Assembly (NCBI GenBank): GCA_016194625.1
Contig: JACQBB010000386.1
Span: forward strand, 1 to 12,494
Length of the DNA: 12,494 nucleotides
Direction of reading: 5' to 3'
DNA from: Elusimicrobiota bacterium
GTDB taxonomy: Bacteria > Elusimicrobiota > Elusimicrobia > UBA1565 > UBA9628
The position numbers and the translations under genes were made by a program. How positions within the stretch are numbered: the stretch's first letter is position 1; every line of letters begins with the position of its first letter. Under the pieces are notes generated by a model. The model saw only the letters and a program-made list of their open reading frames with translations. It did not search any database and was not told the origin of the DNA. This document shows, one piece after another, positions 6,275 to 12,228 of this stretch.

Positions 6275-7522
6275 GTGACCGGCCACCCCTCCTCCGCCTT
6301 CGACTCGCGCGACTTCCGCCTGCTCACCCTGGCGCGCTTCCTGGTCACCTTCGCGCTGCAGGTGCAGACGCTGGTGATGGCCTGGCAGATCTACTCGATC
6401 AAGCACGACCCGCTGTACCTGGGCCTGATCGGCCTGTTCGAGGCGGTGCCCGCGCTGTCGCTGGCGCTGATCGCCGGCGACGTGGTGGACCGTTCCGACC
6501 CCCTGAAGGTGTACAAGAACGTGGTCCGCGGCGTGCTGGTCTCCGCGGGGCTCCTGCTCGCCGTCTCGCTGCCGGCGCTGGGCGTGCCCGACTCCGCGCG
6601 CGTGTTCTGGATCTACGCGGCGGCCTTCATCGCGGGCTCGGCGCGCGGCTTCGGCCAGCCGTCCACCTACGCGCTGATCCCGCAGATGGTCTCGCGCGAG
6701 GAGCTGGCGGTGTCGTCGGCGTGGTCCACCGCGGCCTTCCAGATGGCGTCGATCGTCGGCCCGGGGCTGGGCGGCATCCTGTACGCGTGGCGCGGACCGC
6801 TGATCCCGTACGGCCTGGACGTCGCCCTGCTGTTCGGCTCGCTGTCCGCGGCGTCGCTGATCGCGCTGCGCCCGAAGCCGGCGGCGCGCCCCGAGGCGGG
6901 GGAGAGCGGGTTCCAGCGCGTGACCGCCGGCCTGCGCTTCGTGTTCTCCCGCGAGATCCTGCTCGCCGCGCTGGCGCTCGACATGTTCGCGGTGCTGTTC
7001 GGCGGCGTCGAGGCGATCCTGCCCGTGTTCGCCGCCGACATCCTTCACTGCGGCGCGCCGGGGCTGGGGCTGCTGCAGGCGGCGACCTCCGTCGGCGCGC
7101 TGGCGGGCTCGGCGCTGATGATCCGCCGGCCGGTGAAGAAGGGCGCCGGCCCGGTCCTGCTGGCGATGGTCACCGGCTTCGGGCTCTGCGTCATCGGCTT
7201 CGCCTACTCGCGCGTCCTGTGGCTGTCGATGCTCCTGCTCGGGACGGCCGGCGCGCTCGACAGCGTGAGCATGGTCATCCGCGGCGCGATCGTGCAGATG
7301 TCCTCGCCCGACAACATGCGCGGGCGCATCTCGGCGGTCAACGCGATCTTCATCGGCGTGTCGAACGAGATCGGCGCGTTCGAGTCCGGCCTGGCCGCGA
7401 AGCTGCTGGGGGCCGTGCCCTCGGTGGTCGCCGGCGGCTGCGTGACGCTGGCGACGGTCGCGGCGGCGGCGTGGATCTCGCCGAAGCTGAGGCGGATGGA
7501 CCTCGAGGACCTGACGGCCTAG
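6275..7522 (+). CDS. MFS transporter (EntS/MFS_3-like exporter)
   Basis: This is a 415-residue protein with about 12 hydrophobic segments. The N-terminus (DFRLLTLARFLVTFALQVQTLVMAWQIY) is typical of the MFS_3/EntS group. The loop between TM2 and TM3, G68-D-V-V-D72-R-S-D, corresponds to MFS motif A. Conserved family segments near SARGFGQPSTYALIPQMV and MRGRISAVNAIFIGVSNEIGAFESG are also present. Such proteins export siderophores, drugs or other small molecules by proton antiport; the substrate cannot be read from sequence. The GTG start has a TAGACT hexamer 10 bases upstream and no clear Shine-Dalgarno sequence. The gene ends in CTAG, where its TAG stop overlaps the TAG stop of the convergent adenylate kinase gene. 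Confidence 0.88.
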   Translation: MTGHPSSAFDSRDFRLLTLARFLVTFALQVQTLVMAWQIYSIKHDPLYLGLIGLFEAVPALSLALIAGDVVDRSDPLKVYKNVVRGVLVSAGLLLAVSLPALGVPDSARVFWIYAAAFIAGSARGFGQPSTYALIPQMVSREELAVSSAWSTAAFQMASIVGPGLGGILYAWRGPLIPYGLDVALLFGSLSAASLIALRPKPAARPEAGESGFQRVTAGLRFVFSREILLAALALDMFAVLFGGVEAILPVFAADILHCGAPGLGLLQAATSVGALAGSALMIRRPVKKGAGPVLLAMVTGFGLCVIGFAYSRVLWLSMLLLGTAGALDSVSMVIRGAIVQMSSPDNMRGRISAVNAIFIGVSNEIGAFESGLAAKLLGAVPSVVAGGCVTLATVAAAAWISPKLRRMDLEDLTA

Positions 7523-8388
7523 CGGGACGGCGGGCGCGCGAGCAGGTCGTCCACCAGCGCCCGCACCTTCGCGTAGTTGGCGCGCGCGTCCGGGGCGGAC
7601 GCGTCGGCCTCCAAGAGGCGCAAGGTCCCGCGGAAGTGCTCCAGCACCGGGCGCGTCTGGCGGCGGTAGATCTCCATGCGCTTGCGGAACACCTCTTCGG
7701 AGTCGTCCATGCGGCCGCGCGCCAGGATGCGGCGCATCAGCTCGGCGTCCGAGGCCTCCAGATGGATCATCCCGTCGAGGACGCCGCCGCCTTGCAGCCA
7801 AGAATCGATGACCCCGGCCTCCTCGGGCCGGCGCGGGAAGCCGTCCAGGATGAAGCCTTTCTCGGCCGCGTCCGGCCGCGACAGGCGCTCGGTCACGACG
7901 CGGCGCACCAGGTCGGAGTCCACCAGGTCGCCGTGCGACATCGTCTCGGCCAGCGCGGGGTCGGAGGCGGCCCTCTCGCGCAGGAGCTCGCCGACCGAGA
8001 TGTGGATCATCCCGTAGTCGGCGGCCAGCATCTTGCCGAAGGTGGTCTTGCCCACGCCGGGCGGTCCGGTGATCAGCAGGCGCAGGGGCCGCGCGGCGAG
8101 GGCCGCCGCGGCTGCCGGCGCGTCGGGGACGGGGGACGGCGCCGGCGCGGCCGCCGCGAGGACCGGGGCGGGAGCGGCCGCGAACGCCGAAGGCGCGGAG
8201 AGCGGGGTCAGCGACGGCGCCGAGAGCAGGACGCCCGGCGCGAGCGCCGCCGGGGCGAGCGCGGCCGCGCCGGAGACGCCGACCGCGCCGACGACGGGGA
8301 CGCGGACCGGGGCGCGCGCGACCTGCGCGGACGCGGAGGCGCCCAGGAGGGCCAGGAGCGACGCGGCCGGCAGGCGGAGTCCGCCCAT
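7519..8388 (-). CDS. adk: adenylate kinase family protein with signal peptide and Ala/Pro-rich extension
   Basis: This is a 289-residue protein whose last 190 residues are a complete short-form (no zinc-finger LID) adenylate kinase. It has the P-loop GPPGVGKTT (108-116), ISVGELLRERA at the AMP site (130-140), LDGFPRRPEEA (181-191), and RGRMDDSEEVFRKR with the short LID (224-237). The first 100 residues are unusual. MGGLRLPAASLLALLGASASA looks like a signal peptide cut after ASA, and an Ala/Pro/Val low-complexity linker follows to about residue 100. An exported nucleoside monophosphate kinase is unexpected because ATP is scarce outside the cytoplasm. I see no plausible start codon just before the kinase domain. 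The ATG at 8388 has TACCCT 6 bases upstream, which supports this start. Adenylate is the default substrate; another NMP cannot be excluded. Confidence 0.85.
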   Translation of the reverse strand: MGGLRLPAASLLALLGASASAQVARAPVRVPVVGAVGVSGAAALAPAALAPGVLLSAPSLTPLSAPSAFAAAPAPVLAAAAPAPSPVPDAPAAAAALAARPLRLLITGPPGVGKTTFGKMLAADYGMIHISVGELLRERAASDPALAETMSHGDLVDSDLVRRVVTERLSRPDAAEKGFILDGFPRRPEEAGVIDSWLQGGGVLDGMIHLEASDAELMRRILARGRMDDSEEVFRKRMEIYRRQTRPVLEHFRGTLRLLEADASAPDARANYAKVRALVDDLLARPPSR

Positions 8389-8394
8389 GCCCTC

Positions 8395-8424
8395 AGGGTA
8401 GCGGCGGCGCGGAGGAGCGGTCAG
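8395..8424 (-). promoter_or_regulatory. putative promoter of the adenylate kinase gene, leaderless type
   Basis: On the minus strand CTGACC (8419-8424), an 18-base spacer and TACCCT (8395-8400) lie 6 bases before the ATG. The arrangement repeats that upstream of the MFS gene (CTGACC, 18 bases, TAGACT). The discriminator GAGGGC touches the ATG and is too close to serve as a normal Shine-Dalgarno sequence. Confidence 0.35.
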
Positions 8425-8445
8425 GGCCCAAAGGCCCAGCGCGTC

Positions 8446-9333
8446 CTAGGCCGTCGCCGAGCGCAGGCGCTCGATGCGCTTCTCGAGCGGCGGGTGCGAG
8501 GCGAACAGCGCGACCAGGCCGCCCGACTTGCCGGCGATCTTCAGCGTCGCGTAGGCCGGCTTCTGGTCGAAGGGCTCGTAGCGGCGCTGGAGCTCCTGCA
8601 GGGCGGCGATCATCTTCTCGCGGCCGGCCAGGCGCGCGCCCCCGGCGTCGGCGCGGTACTCGCGCCAGCGGGAGAACGCGGCCACGACCATCGAGCCGAG
8701 CAGGCTGAAGACGATCTCGAACACGATGGTGATCAGGTACTGCATGCCGCGGTTGTCCTCGCGGTCCGAGCTGCGGGTCCAGACGAAGGCGATCACGCGC
8801 GCCAGGAACATCACGAACGCGTTGACCACGCCCTGGATCAGCGTCATCGTGACCATGTCGCCGTTGGCGACGTGGGTCATCTCGTGGCCGAGCACGCCCT
8901 CCAGCTCCGCGCGGTCCATGGAGGCCAGCAGGCCGGTCGAGACGGCGACCAGCGCGCGCGCCTTGGTGGGGCCGGTCGCGAACGCGTTGAGCTCGGGGCT
9001 CTCGTACACCCCGACCTCGGGCATCGCGGGCAGGCCCGCGCGCTCGGCGAGCTGGTGGACGGTGCGGACCAGGTCGGCCGCCGCGCCGGTGGCGCCGCGG
9101 GGGTCGATGACCTGCACGCCCATCGCCCACTTCGCCATCACGCGCGACAGCGCCAGCGAGATGAACGCGCCGCCCATGCCCCAGACCAGGCAGAACGTCA
9201 GCAGGGCGCCGTAGTCGATGCCGCGCGCGCTCAGGTACGGGCGCACGCCGAGCAGGTTCAGCGTGATCGAGATGGTGACGACGACGAGGAGATTGACGAG
9301 GGAGAAGAGGAAGATGCGCTTGAGCCAGGCCAT
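8446..9333 (-). CDS. htpX: membrane zinc metalloprotease HtpX
   Basis: This is a 295-residue M48 protease, full length for HtpX. It has two N-terminal membrane segments (about 6-28 and 42-63), a NAFATGPTKARALVAVSTGLL block (116-136), and the zinc motif H150-E-M-T-H154 in GVLGHEMTHVANGD. Further hydrophobic segments lie at about 165-185 and 199-220. The third zinc ligand is E225 in SRWREYRADAGGA, and the C-terminal SHPPLEKRI (279-287) is typical. The protein degrades misfolded or damaged inner-membrane proteins together with FtsH-type quality control. The start is well supported by GGAGGT seven bases before the ATG, in contrast to the leaderless-looking genes nearby. It lies 31 bases downstream of the CYTH gene on the same strand. 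Confidence 0.96.
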   Translation of the reverse strand: MAWLKRIFLFSLVNLLVVVTISITLNLLGVRPYLSARGIDYGALLTFCLVWGMGGAFISLALSRVMAKWAMGVQVIDPRGATGAAADLVRTVHQLAERAGLPAMPEVGVYESPELNAFATGPTKARALVAVSTGLLASMDRAELEGVLGHEMTHVANGDMVTMTLIQGVVNAFVMFLARVIAFVWTRSSDREDNRGMQYLITIVFEIVFSLLGSMVVAAFSRWREYRADAGGARLAGREKMIAALQELQRRYEPFDQKPAYATLKIAGKSGGLVALFASHPPLEKRIERLRSATA

Positions 9334-9340
9334 AAGGGGG

Positions 9341-9346
9341 ACCTCC
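9341..9346 (-). promoter_or_regulatory. strong ribosome-binding site of htpX
   Basis: Minus-strand GGAGGT is separated by 7 bases from the ATG at 9333. It is one of only three strong Shine-Dalgarno sequences in the window (with those of the SDR and trxA genes) and fixes the start. Confidence 0.75.
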
Positions 9347-9361
9347 GTGCGGAACGACCCT

Positions 9362-9367
9362 ATTCTA
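9362..9367 (-). promoter_or_regulatory. possible -10 element (TAGAAT) for htpX
   Basis: TAGAAT on the minus strand overlaps the TAG stop of the CYTH gene and would give a leader of about 22 bases carrying the GGAGGT site. No -35 match is seen, so htpX may equally be co-transcribed with the CYTH gene. Confidence 0.3.
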
Positions 9368-9850
9368 TCTTTTCTTATTACGGCGCACTTCCGGCCAAGT
9401 TCGGTAGGGGCGCCGCAGGAGGGAGGCGTTCAGGTAGCGCGGGTCGCGGGTCACTTCCTTGCCGACCCACGGGGGCAGGGCGACCTTGCGGGAGGCGCGG
9501 TCCAGCTCCACCTCGGCCACGACCAGGCCCGCGTTGTCGCCGAAGAACTCGTCGACCTCCCAGGTCAGGCCGCCGAAGCGCACGCGCGTGCGCGTCTTCT
9601 CGATCAGCGGGCGCAGGCACAGCTTGAGCAGGTCCGCGGCGTCCCGGGCCGGGATGCGGTACTCGAACTCCGCGCGGGAGATGCCCTTCGCGGGGCCCTT
9701 CACGTTCAGCGTGCCGGCCCCGTCCTCCAGGCGCACGCGGACCGAGCGGTCGAGGCTGGCGCACAGGTAGCCCTGGCGCAGGCGCGACCGGCGCCCGCGG
9801 CGCCAGCCGTCGCCCGTGACCAGGAACTTGCGCTCGATCTCGCGGCCCAT
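9365..9850 (-). CDS. CYTH domain protein (triphosphate tunnel metalloenzyme family)
   Basis: This is a 161-residue single-domain protein. It begins with the diagnostic EIERKF sequence (E4-I-E6-R-K8-F in MGREIERKFLV). It then shows SVRVRLEDG with R38 and R40, LNVKGP with K51, RAEFEYRIP with E61 and E63, KTRTRVRF (85-92), WEVDEFFGDNAGLVVAEVEL (98-116), and a C-terminal DPRYLNASL. These alternating charged residues line the tunnel that binds triphosphate and divalent metal. Bacterial members are mostly tripolyphosphatases or of unknown role. The open frame reaches a TTG at 9863-9865, but ATG 9850 is chosen because it starts right before EIERK and has an extended -10 (TGGTAGATT) 5 bases upstream. 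The gene is divergent from tetR. Confidence 0.92.
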   Translation of the reverse strand: MGREIERKFLVTGDGWRRGRRSRLRQGYLCASLDRSVRVRLEDGAGTLNVKGPAKGISRAEFEYRIPARDAADLLKLCLRPLIEKTRTRVRFGGLTWEVDEFFGDNAGLVVAEVELDRASRKVALPPWVGKEVTRDPRYLNASLLRRPYRTWPEVRRNKKR

Positions 9851-9855
9851 GCGCC

Positions 9856-9864
9856 AATCTACCA
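9856..9864 (-). promoter_or_regulatory. extended -10 promoter of the CYTH gene, leaderless type
   Basis: Minus-strand TGGTAGATT (TGn plus TAGATT) ends 5 bases before the ATG at 9850. The expected +1 is at or very near the A of ATG. No -35 match is seen, which fits an extended -10 promoter. It closely resembles TGGTAGACT upstream of the MFS gene. Confidence 0.5.
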
Positions 9865-9878
9865 AACCGGCGGGCCCC

Positions 9879-9907
9879 TTGACATTATTGAACGTTCAGT
9901 CTATAAT
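9879..9907 (+). promoter_or_regulatory. consensus sigma-70 promoter of tetR, leaderless
   Basis: TTGACA (9879-9884), a 17-base spacer and TATAAT (9902-9907) match both hexamers perfectly. The ATG follows after six bases (9914), so the expected +1 is at or next to its A. A 10-bp palindrome sits inside the spacer. Confidence 0.85.
9889..9898. promoter_or_regulatory. TetR operator candidate between -35 and -10
   Basis: TGAACGTTCA is a perfect 10-bp palindrome located wholly between the -35 and -10 of the tetR promoter, where bound repressor would exclude RNA polymerase. On the minus strand the wider site reads TAGACTGAACGTTCAATA, similar in form to operators of NemR-like TetR proteins. It shares GTTCAGTC with a second site before the SDR gene. 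Confidence 0.65.
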
Positions 9908-9913
9908 GACCGC

Positions 9914-10486
9914 ATGGGCCGCCCTCGCTCGTTCGACGCCGACGCAGTCCTCGACAAGGCCGTGGAGACCTTCCGCGCCAAGGGCTACGAGGCCGCGTCC
10001 ATCGAGGACCTCGAGAAGGCCACCGGCCTGCGCCGCGCCAGCCTGTACGGCGCCTTCCACGACAAGCACTCGCTGTACCTGGCCGCCCTGCGCCGCTACG
10101 ACGCGACGCGCGCGGTCCGGATGATCGCGGAGCTGGACGCCCAGCCGACGGGGCGGCGCGCGCTGGAGCGGCTGTTCGAGCTCGTCGTCGCGCAGTGCGC
10201 GGCCGATCCGTCGGGCTGCCTCATCGCCAACGCCGCGATGGAGCGGGGGAACTCGGACGCGGGCGCCGCGCGCTGCATCGGCGACAACCGCCGGCGCGTC
10301 GAAGGCGCCCTGCACGCCGCCGTATTGCGCGGCCGCGCGGACGGCAGTCTCAAGGGACGCGGGGACGCGGGCGCCAAGGCGCGCCTGCTGTTCTCCGTGG
10401 TCCTCGGCTTGCGCGCTCTGGCCAAGTCCGGCTGCACGCGCGCCCAGTTGAAGGAGGTCTCGGACCTCGCGCTGGAGACGGTCTGA
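9914..10486 (+). CDS. TetR/AcrR family transcriptional regulator
   Basis: This is a 190-residue regulator. The N-terminal helix-turn-helix covers about residues 8-55 (FDADAVLDKAVETFRAKGYEAASIEDL, then TGLRRASLYGAFHDKHSLYLAAL). The C-terminal ligand domain contains PSGCLIANAAMERG (99-112), a feature of the NemR/YxaF-like group. There are four cysteines (C95, C102, C121, C174). C102, in the conserved GCL turn, could be a sensor thiol, as cysteines are in NemR; this is inference. It probably represses itself through the palindrome in its own promoter and the following SDR-thioredoxin-peroxiredoxin-like genes through a related site at 10505-10520. Its mRNA appears leaderless. The inducer is unknown. 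Confidence 0.92.
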   Translation: MGRPRSFDADAVLDKAVETFRAKGYEAASIEDLEKATGLRRASLYGAFHDKHSLYLAALRRYDATRAVRMIAELDAQPTGRRALERLFELVVAQCAADPSGCLIANAAMERGNSDAGAARCIGDNRRRVEGALHAAVLRGRADGSLKGRGDAGAKARLLFSVVLGLRALAKSGCTRAQLKEVSDLALETV

Positions 10487-10493
10487 TTTTTTT
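10457..10493 (+). terminator. weak terminator-like structure after tetR
   Basis: Seven Ts (10487-10493) follow the tetR stop directly. The preceding stem options are short, GTCTC/GAGAC (10457-10461 with 10475-10479) or GACC/GGTC, each with a 13-base loop. It may cause partial termination between tetR and the SDR gene. Confidence 0.25.
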
Positions 10494-10504
10494 CGGCCTC
10501 GTTA

Positions 10505-10520
10505 TTGACTGAACAGTCCA
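10505..10520. promoter_or_regulatory. second TetR operator candidate upstream of the SDR gene
   Basis: TTGACTGAACAGTCCA contains the inverted repeat GACTG-AA-CAGTC (10507-10518). It shares the octamer GACTGAAC with the minus strand of the tetR operator. It lies 22-37 bases before the SDR start codon. TTGACT could double as a -35, but no convincing -10 follows. Confidence 0.55.
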
Positions 10521-10541
10521 AAACAAACAAGGAGACAGACG

Positions 10542-11288
10542 ATGAAGACCCTCGAAGGCAAGGCAGCGGTGGTGACGGGCGGCGCGCGCGGGATCGGCGC
10601 GGCGATCGCGGAGCGGCTGGCGAAGGACGGCGCGGCCGTGGCGGTGAACTACGCGAAGTCGGCCAAGGAGGCGGAGGCGGTCGTCGAGCGCATCCGCAAG
10701 GCCGGCGGGAAGGCCGTCGCGCTGAAGGCCGACATGAGCGACGGGGCGCAGGCGAAGGGCCTCGTCGAAGCGGCGTTCAAGGAGTTCGGCCGCCTGGACA
10801 TCCTGGTCAACAACGCCGGACGGGCGGATTTCATGCCGATGGACGGCGTGGACGCGGCGCACGTGAAGGCGCAGTTCGACCTGAACGTCAACGGCCCCAT
10901 CTTCGCGACGCAGGCGGCCGCGGCGCGCTTCCCGAAGGAAGGCGCGCGCGTGATCAACGTCAGCTCCGTGGTGGCGCGGAGCTCCTTCGCCGGCGCCTCG
11001 GTGTATTCCGCGACGAAGGCCGCCCTCAACGCGCTCACGCGCGTCTGGGCCGCGGAGCTGGGCCCGAAGGGCGTGACCGTCAACGCGGTCGCCCCGGGTC
11101 CGGTCGAGACCGACATGATGAAGTCCGTCGTCAGCGACGAGATGAAGAACGGCATGATCGCCCGCACGCCGCTGGGCCGCCTGGGCGCGCCGTCGGACAT
11201 CGCCGACGCCGTGGCCTTCCTGGCCTCGGACGACGCGCGCTGGATCACCGGCCAGGTCATCGAGACGGCGGGCGGCATCAACCCTTGA
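10542..11288 (+). CDS. SDR family NAD(P)-dependent oxidoreductase (FabG-like)
   Basis: This is a 248-residue classical short-chain dehydrogenase. It has the cofactor loop TGGARGIG (12-19), D64 in KADMSD, NNAG (90-93), N116 region DLNVNG, catalytic S142 in INVSSV, Y155 and K159 in YSATK, and the APGPVETDM segment (184-192). The C-terminus ends ETAGGINP. It would reduce or oxidise a carbonyl/alcohol substrate. Sequence is FabG-like, but the gene sits beside a TetR and thioredoxin rather than fatty-acid genes, so a stress or detoxification substrate such as a quinone or reactive aldehyde is more likely than 3-oxoacyl-ACP. A GGAG ribosome-binding site lies 7 bases before the ATG. It probably forms an operon with trxA, 13 bases downstream, under TetR control. 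Confidence 0.93.
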   Translation: MKTLEGKAAVVTGGARGIGAAIAERLAKDGAAVAVNYAKSAKEAEAVVERIRKAGGKAVALKADMSDGAQAKGLVEAAFKEFGRLDILVNNAGRADFMPMDGVDAAHVKAQFDLNVNGPIFATQAAAARFPKEGARVINVSSVVARSSFAGASVYSATKAALNALTRVWAAELGPKGVTVNAVAPGPVETDMMKSVVSDEMKNGMIARTPLGRLGAPSDIADAVAFLASDDARWITGQVIETAGGINP

Positions 11289-11301
11289 AGCCGGAGGTCC
11301 T

Positions 11302-11628
11302 ATGAACGAGAGACACTTCACCGACGAGTCGTTCGCGACGGAGGTCCTGGGGTCCGAGAAGCCCGTGCTGGTGGACCTGTGGGCGCCCTGGTGCGGCCCG
11401 TGCCGCATGCTGGCGCCCGTGGTCGAGGAGCTGGCCAAGGAGTACGACGGGAAGGTCGTCGTCGGCAAGCTGAACACCGACGACAACCCGGCGACCGCGG
11501 CGAACCTGCGGGTGTCGGCCATCCCGACGCTGGTGTTCGTGAAGGGCGGGAAGGTCGTGGGGTCCATGGTCGGCGTGCAGTCGAAGGCGGCGATCAAGGC
11601 GCGCCTCGACGCGCTGGTGGACGCATGA
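11302..11628 (+). CDS. trxA: thioredoxin
   Basis: This is a 108-residue canonical thioredoxin. It has the VLVDLWAPWCGPCRMLAPVVEELA segment with active-site WCGPC (30-34), KLNTDDNPATAANLRV, cis-Pro P75 in SAIPTLVFVKGG, and a C-terminal helix. It is cytoplasmic, with no signal peptide, and reduces disulfides in target proteins and peroxidases using electrons from thioredoxin reductase, which is not in this window. A GGAGG site lies four bases before the ATG. Its TGA stop overlaps the ATG of the peroxiredoxin-like gene (ATGA), which suggests that thioredoxin and that protein are made together and may be redox partners. Confidence 0.95.
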   Translation: MNERHFTDESFATEVLGSEKPVLVDLWAPWCGPCRMLAPVVEELAKEYDGKVVVGKLNTDDNPATAANLRVSAIPTLVFVKGGKVVGSMVGVQSKAAIKARLDALVDA

Positions 11629-12155
11629 CCGGGAGGAGGTTGAAGCCGGGGGACCCGTTCCCGGCCCTCAGACTTCGGACGATACGGCAGGCGAACGTCT
11701 CGATACCGACCGTCGGCGCGAGGTGGACGCATGTCCAATTCCGTCGATTCGCCGGCTGTCCGATATGCAACCTGCACATGCGCTCGTTCGCTGAGCGCGC
11801 TCCCGAGCTGGCGGCCCGCGGCATCCGCGAGGTGGCGGTCTTCCATTCCTCGGAGGAGGCCATGCTCCCCTATCAGGGAGACCTCCCGTTCGACGTCGTC
11901 GCGGACCCGGAGAAGAAGCTGTACGCGCTCCTCGGCGTCGGGGCCTCGATCCGCTCGGTCCTGAGCCTCGGGGCCCTGGCGTCGGCACTCAGAGGCAGTC
12001 TGGCGACCAAGCCCACGGCGCTCGCGGAGAACGGACGCCTGGGTCTGCCGGCGGATTTCCTCGTCGGCCCAGAGGGCCGCGTCGCCGCCTGCAGATACGG
12101 CGTCACGGCGGACGATCATTGGACGGTCGACGACCTCCTGGCTCTGGCTGTTTGA
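11625..12155 (+). CDS. peroxiredoxin-like family protein (AhpC/TSA-type fold)
   Basis: This 176-residue protein has the sequence pattern of the peroxiredoxin-like group. It starts LKPGDPFPALRLRT, then RRFAGCPICNLHMRSF with a C45-P-I-C48 motif, IREVAVFHSSEEAMLPYQGDLPFDVVADPEKKLYALLGV (68-105), a Leu/Ala-rich insert, and LGLPADFLVGPEGRV (139-153). The CxxC suggests disulfide redox chemistry and possibly peroxide reduction fed by the adjacent thioredoxin; the substrate is not known. The ATG overlaps the trxA stop. Codon use differs from the neighbours: ATA appears three times and AGA/AGG about six times, whereas the SDR and trxA genes almost lack them. That hints at a separate origin. A GC-rich hairpin follows ten bases after the stop. 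Confidence 0.85.
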   Translation: MTGRRLKPGDPFPALRLRTIRQANVSIPTVGARWTHVQFRRFAGCPICNLHMRSFAERAPELAARGIREVAVFHSSEEAMLPYQGDLPFDVVADPEKKLYALLGVGASIRSVLSLGALASALRGSLATKPTALAENGRLGLPADFLVGPEGRVAACRYGVTADDHWTVDDLLALAV

Positions 12156-12164
12156 CGCTCCGAG

Positions 12165-12196
12165 GGGGGCGCCGCCCGACGGCGGCGCCCCCTTGT
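12165..12196 (+). terminator. GC-rich hairpin terminator at the end of the redox operon
   Basis: GGGGGCGCCGCC (12165-12176) and GGCGGCGCCCCC (12181-12192) form a perfect 12-bp stem with a CGAC loop, followed by TTGT. The U-tract is poor, but position between an operon end and a new gene, plus the stem strength, fits a terminator. Confidence 0.65.
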
Positions 12197-12210
12197 CCGG
12201 CCGGGGGCGA

Positions 12211-12216
12211 TATTGT
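12211..12216 (+). promoter_or_regulatory. possible -10 (TATTGT) of the P5C dehydrogenase gene
   Basis: TATTGT matches 4 of 6 bases of the -10 consensus and ends 12 bases before the ATG at 12229, giving a leader of about 5 bases. No -35 at normal spacing is seen and no Shine-Dalgarno sequence is present. Confidence 0.25.
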
Positions 12217-12228
12217 CATCATCGGGCC

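Noticed and set aside
5573..7801. 742-codon minus-strand open frame opposite the zinc-ribbon thioredoxin and MFS genes
   Set aside because: Composition is typical antisense shadow (runs of Arg, Gln, His, Ala) and both opposite-strand genes have solid family matches.
8424..8437. Small GGGCC/GGCCC hairpin between htpX and adk as a terminator
   Set aside because: The stem is only 5 bp with no T-run on the minus strand; too weak to call.
6265..9627. 1120-codon open frame on the plus strand across the MFS, adk, htpX and CYTH genes
   Set aside because: The predicted protein is Arg/Gly/Ala-rich low-complexity sequence with no domain, and it overlaps clear genes in other frames. It is a product of high GC.
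10350..12119. 589-codon minus-strand open frame opposite the redox operon
   Set aside because: Low-complexity shadow without motifs; SDR, thioredoxin and peroxiredoxin-like genes on the plus strand are unambiguous.
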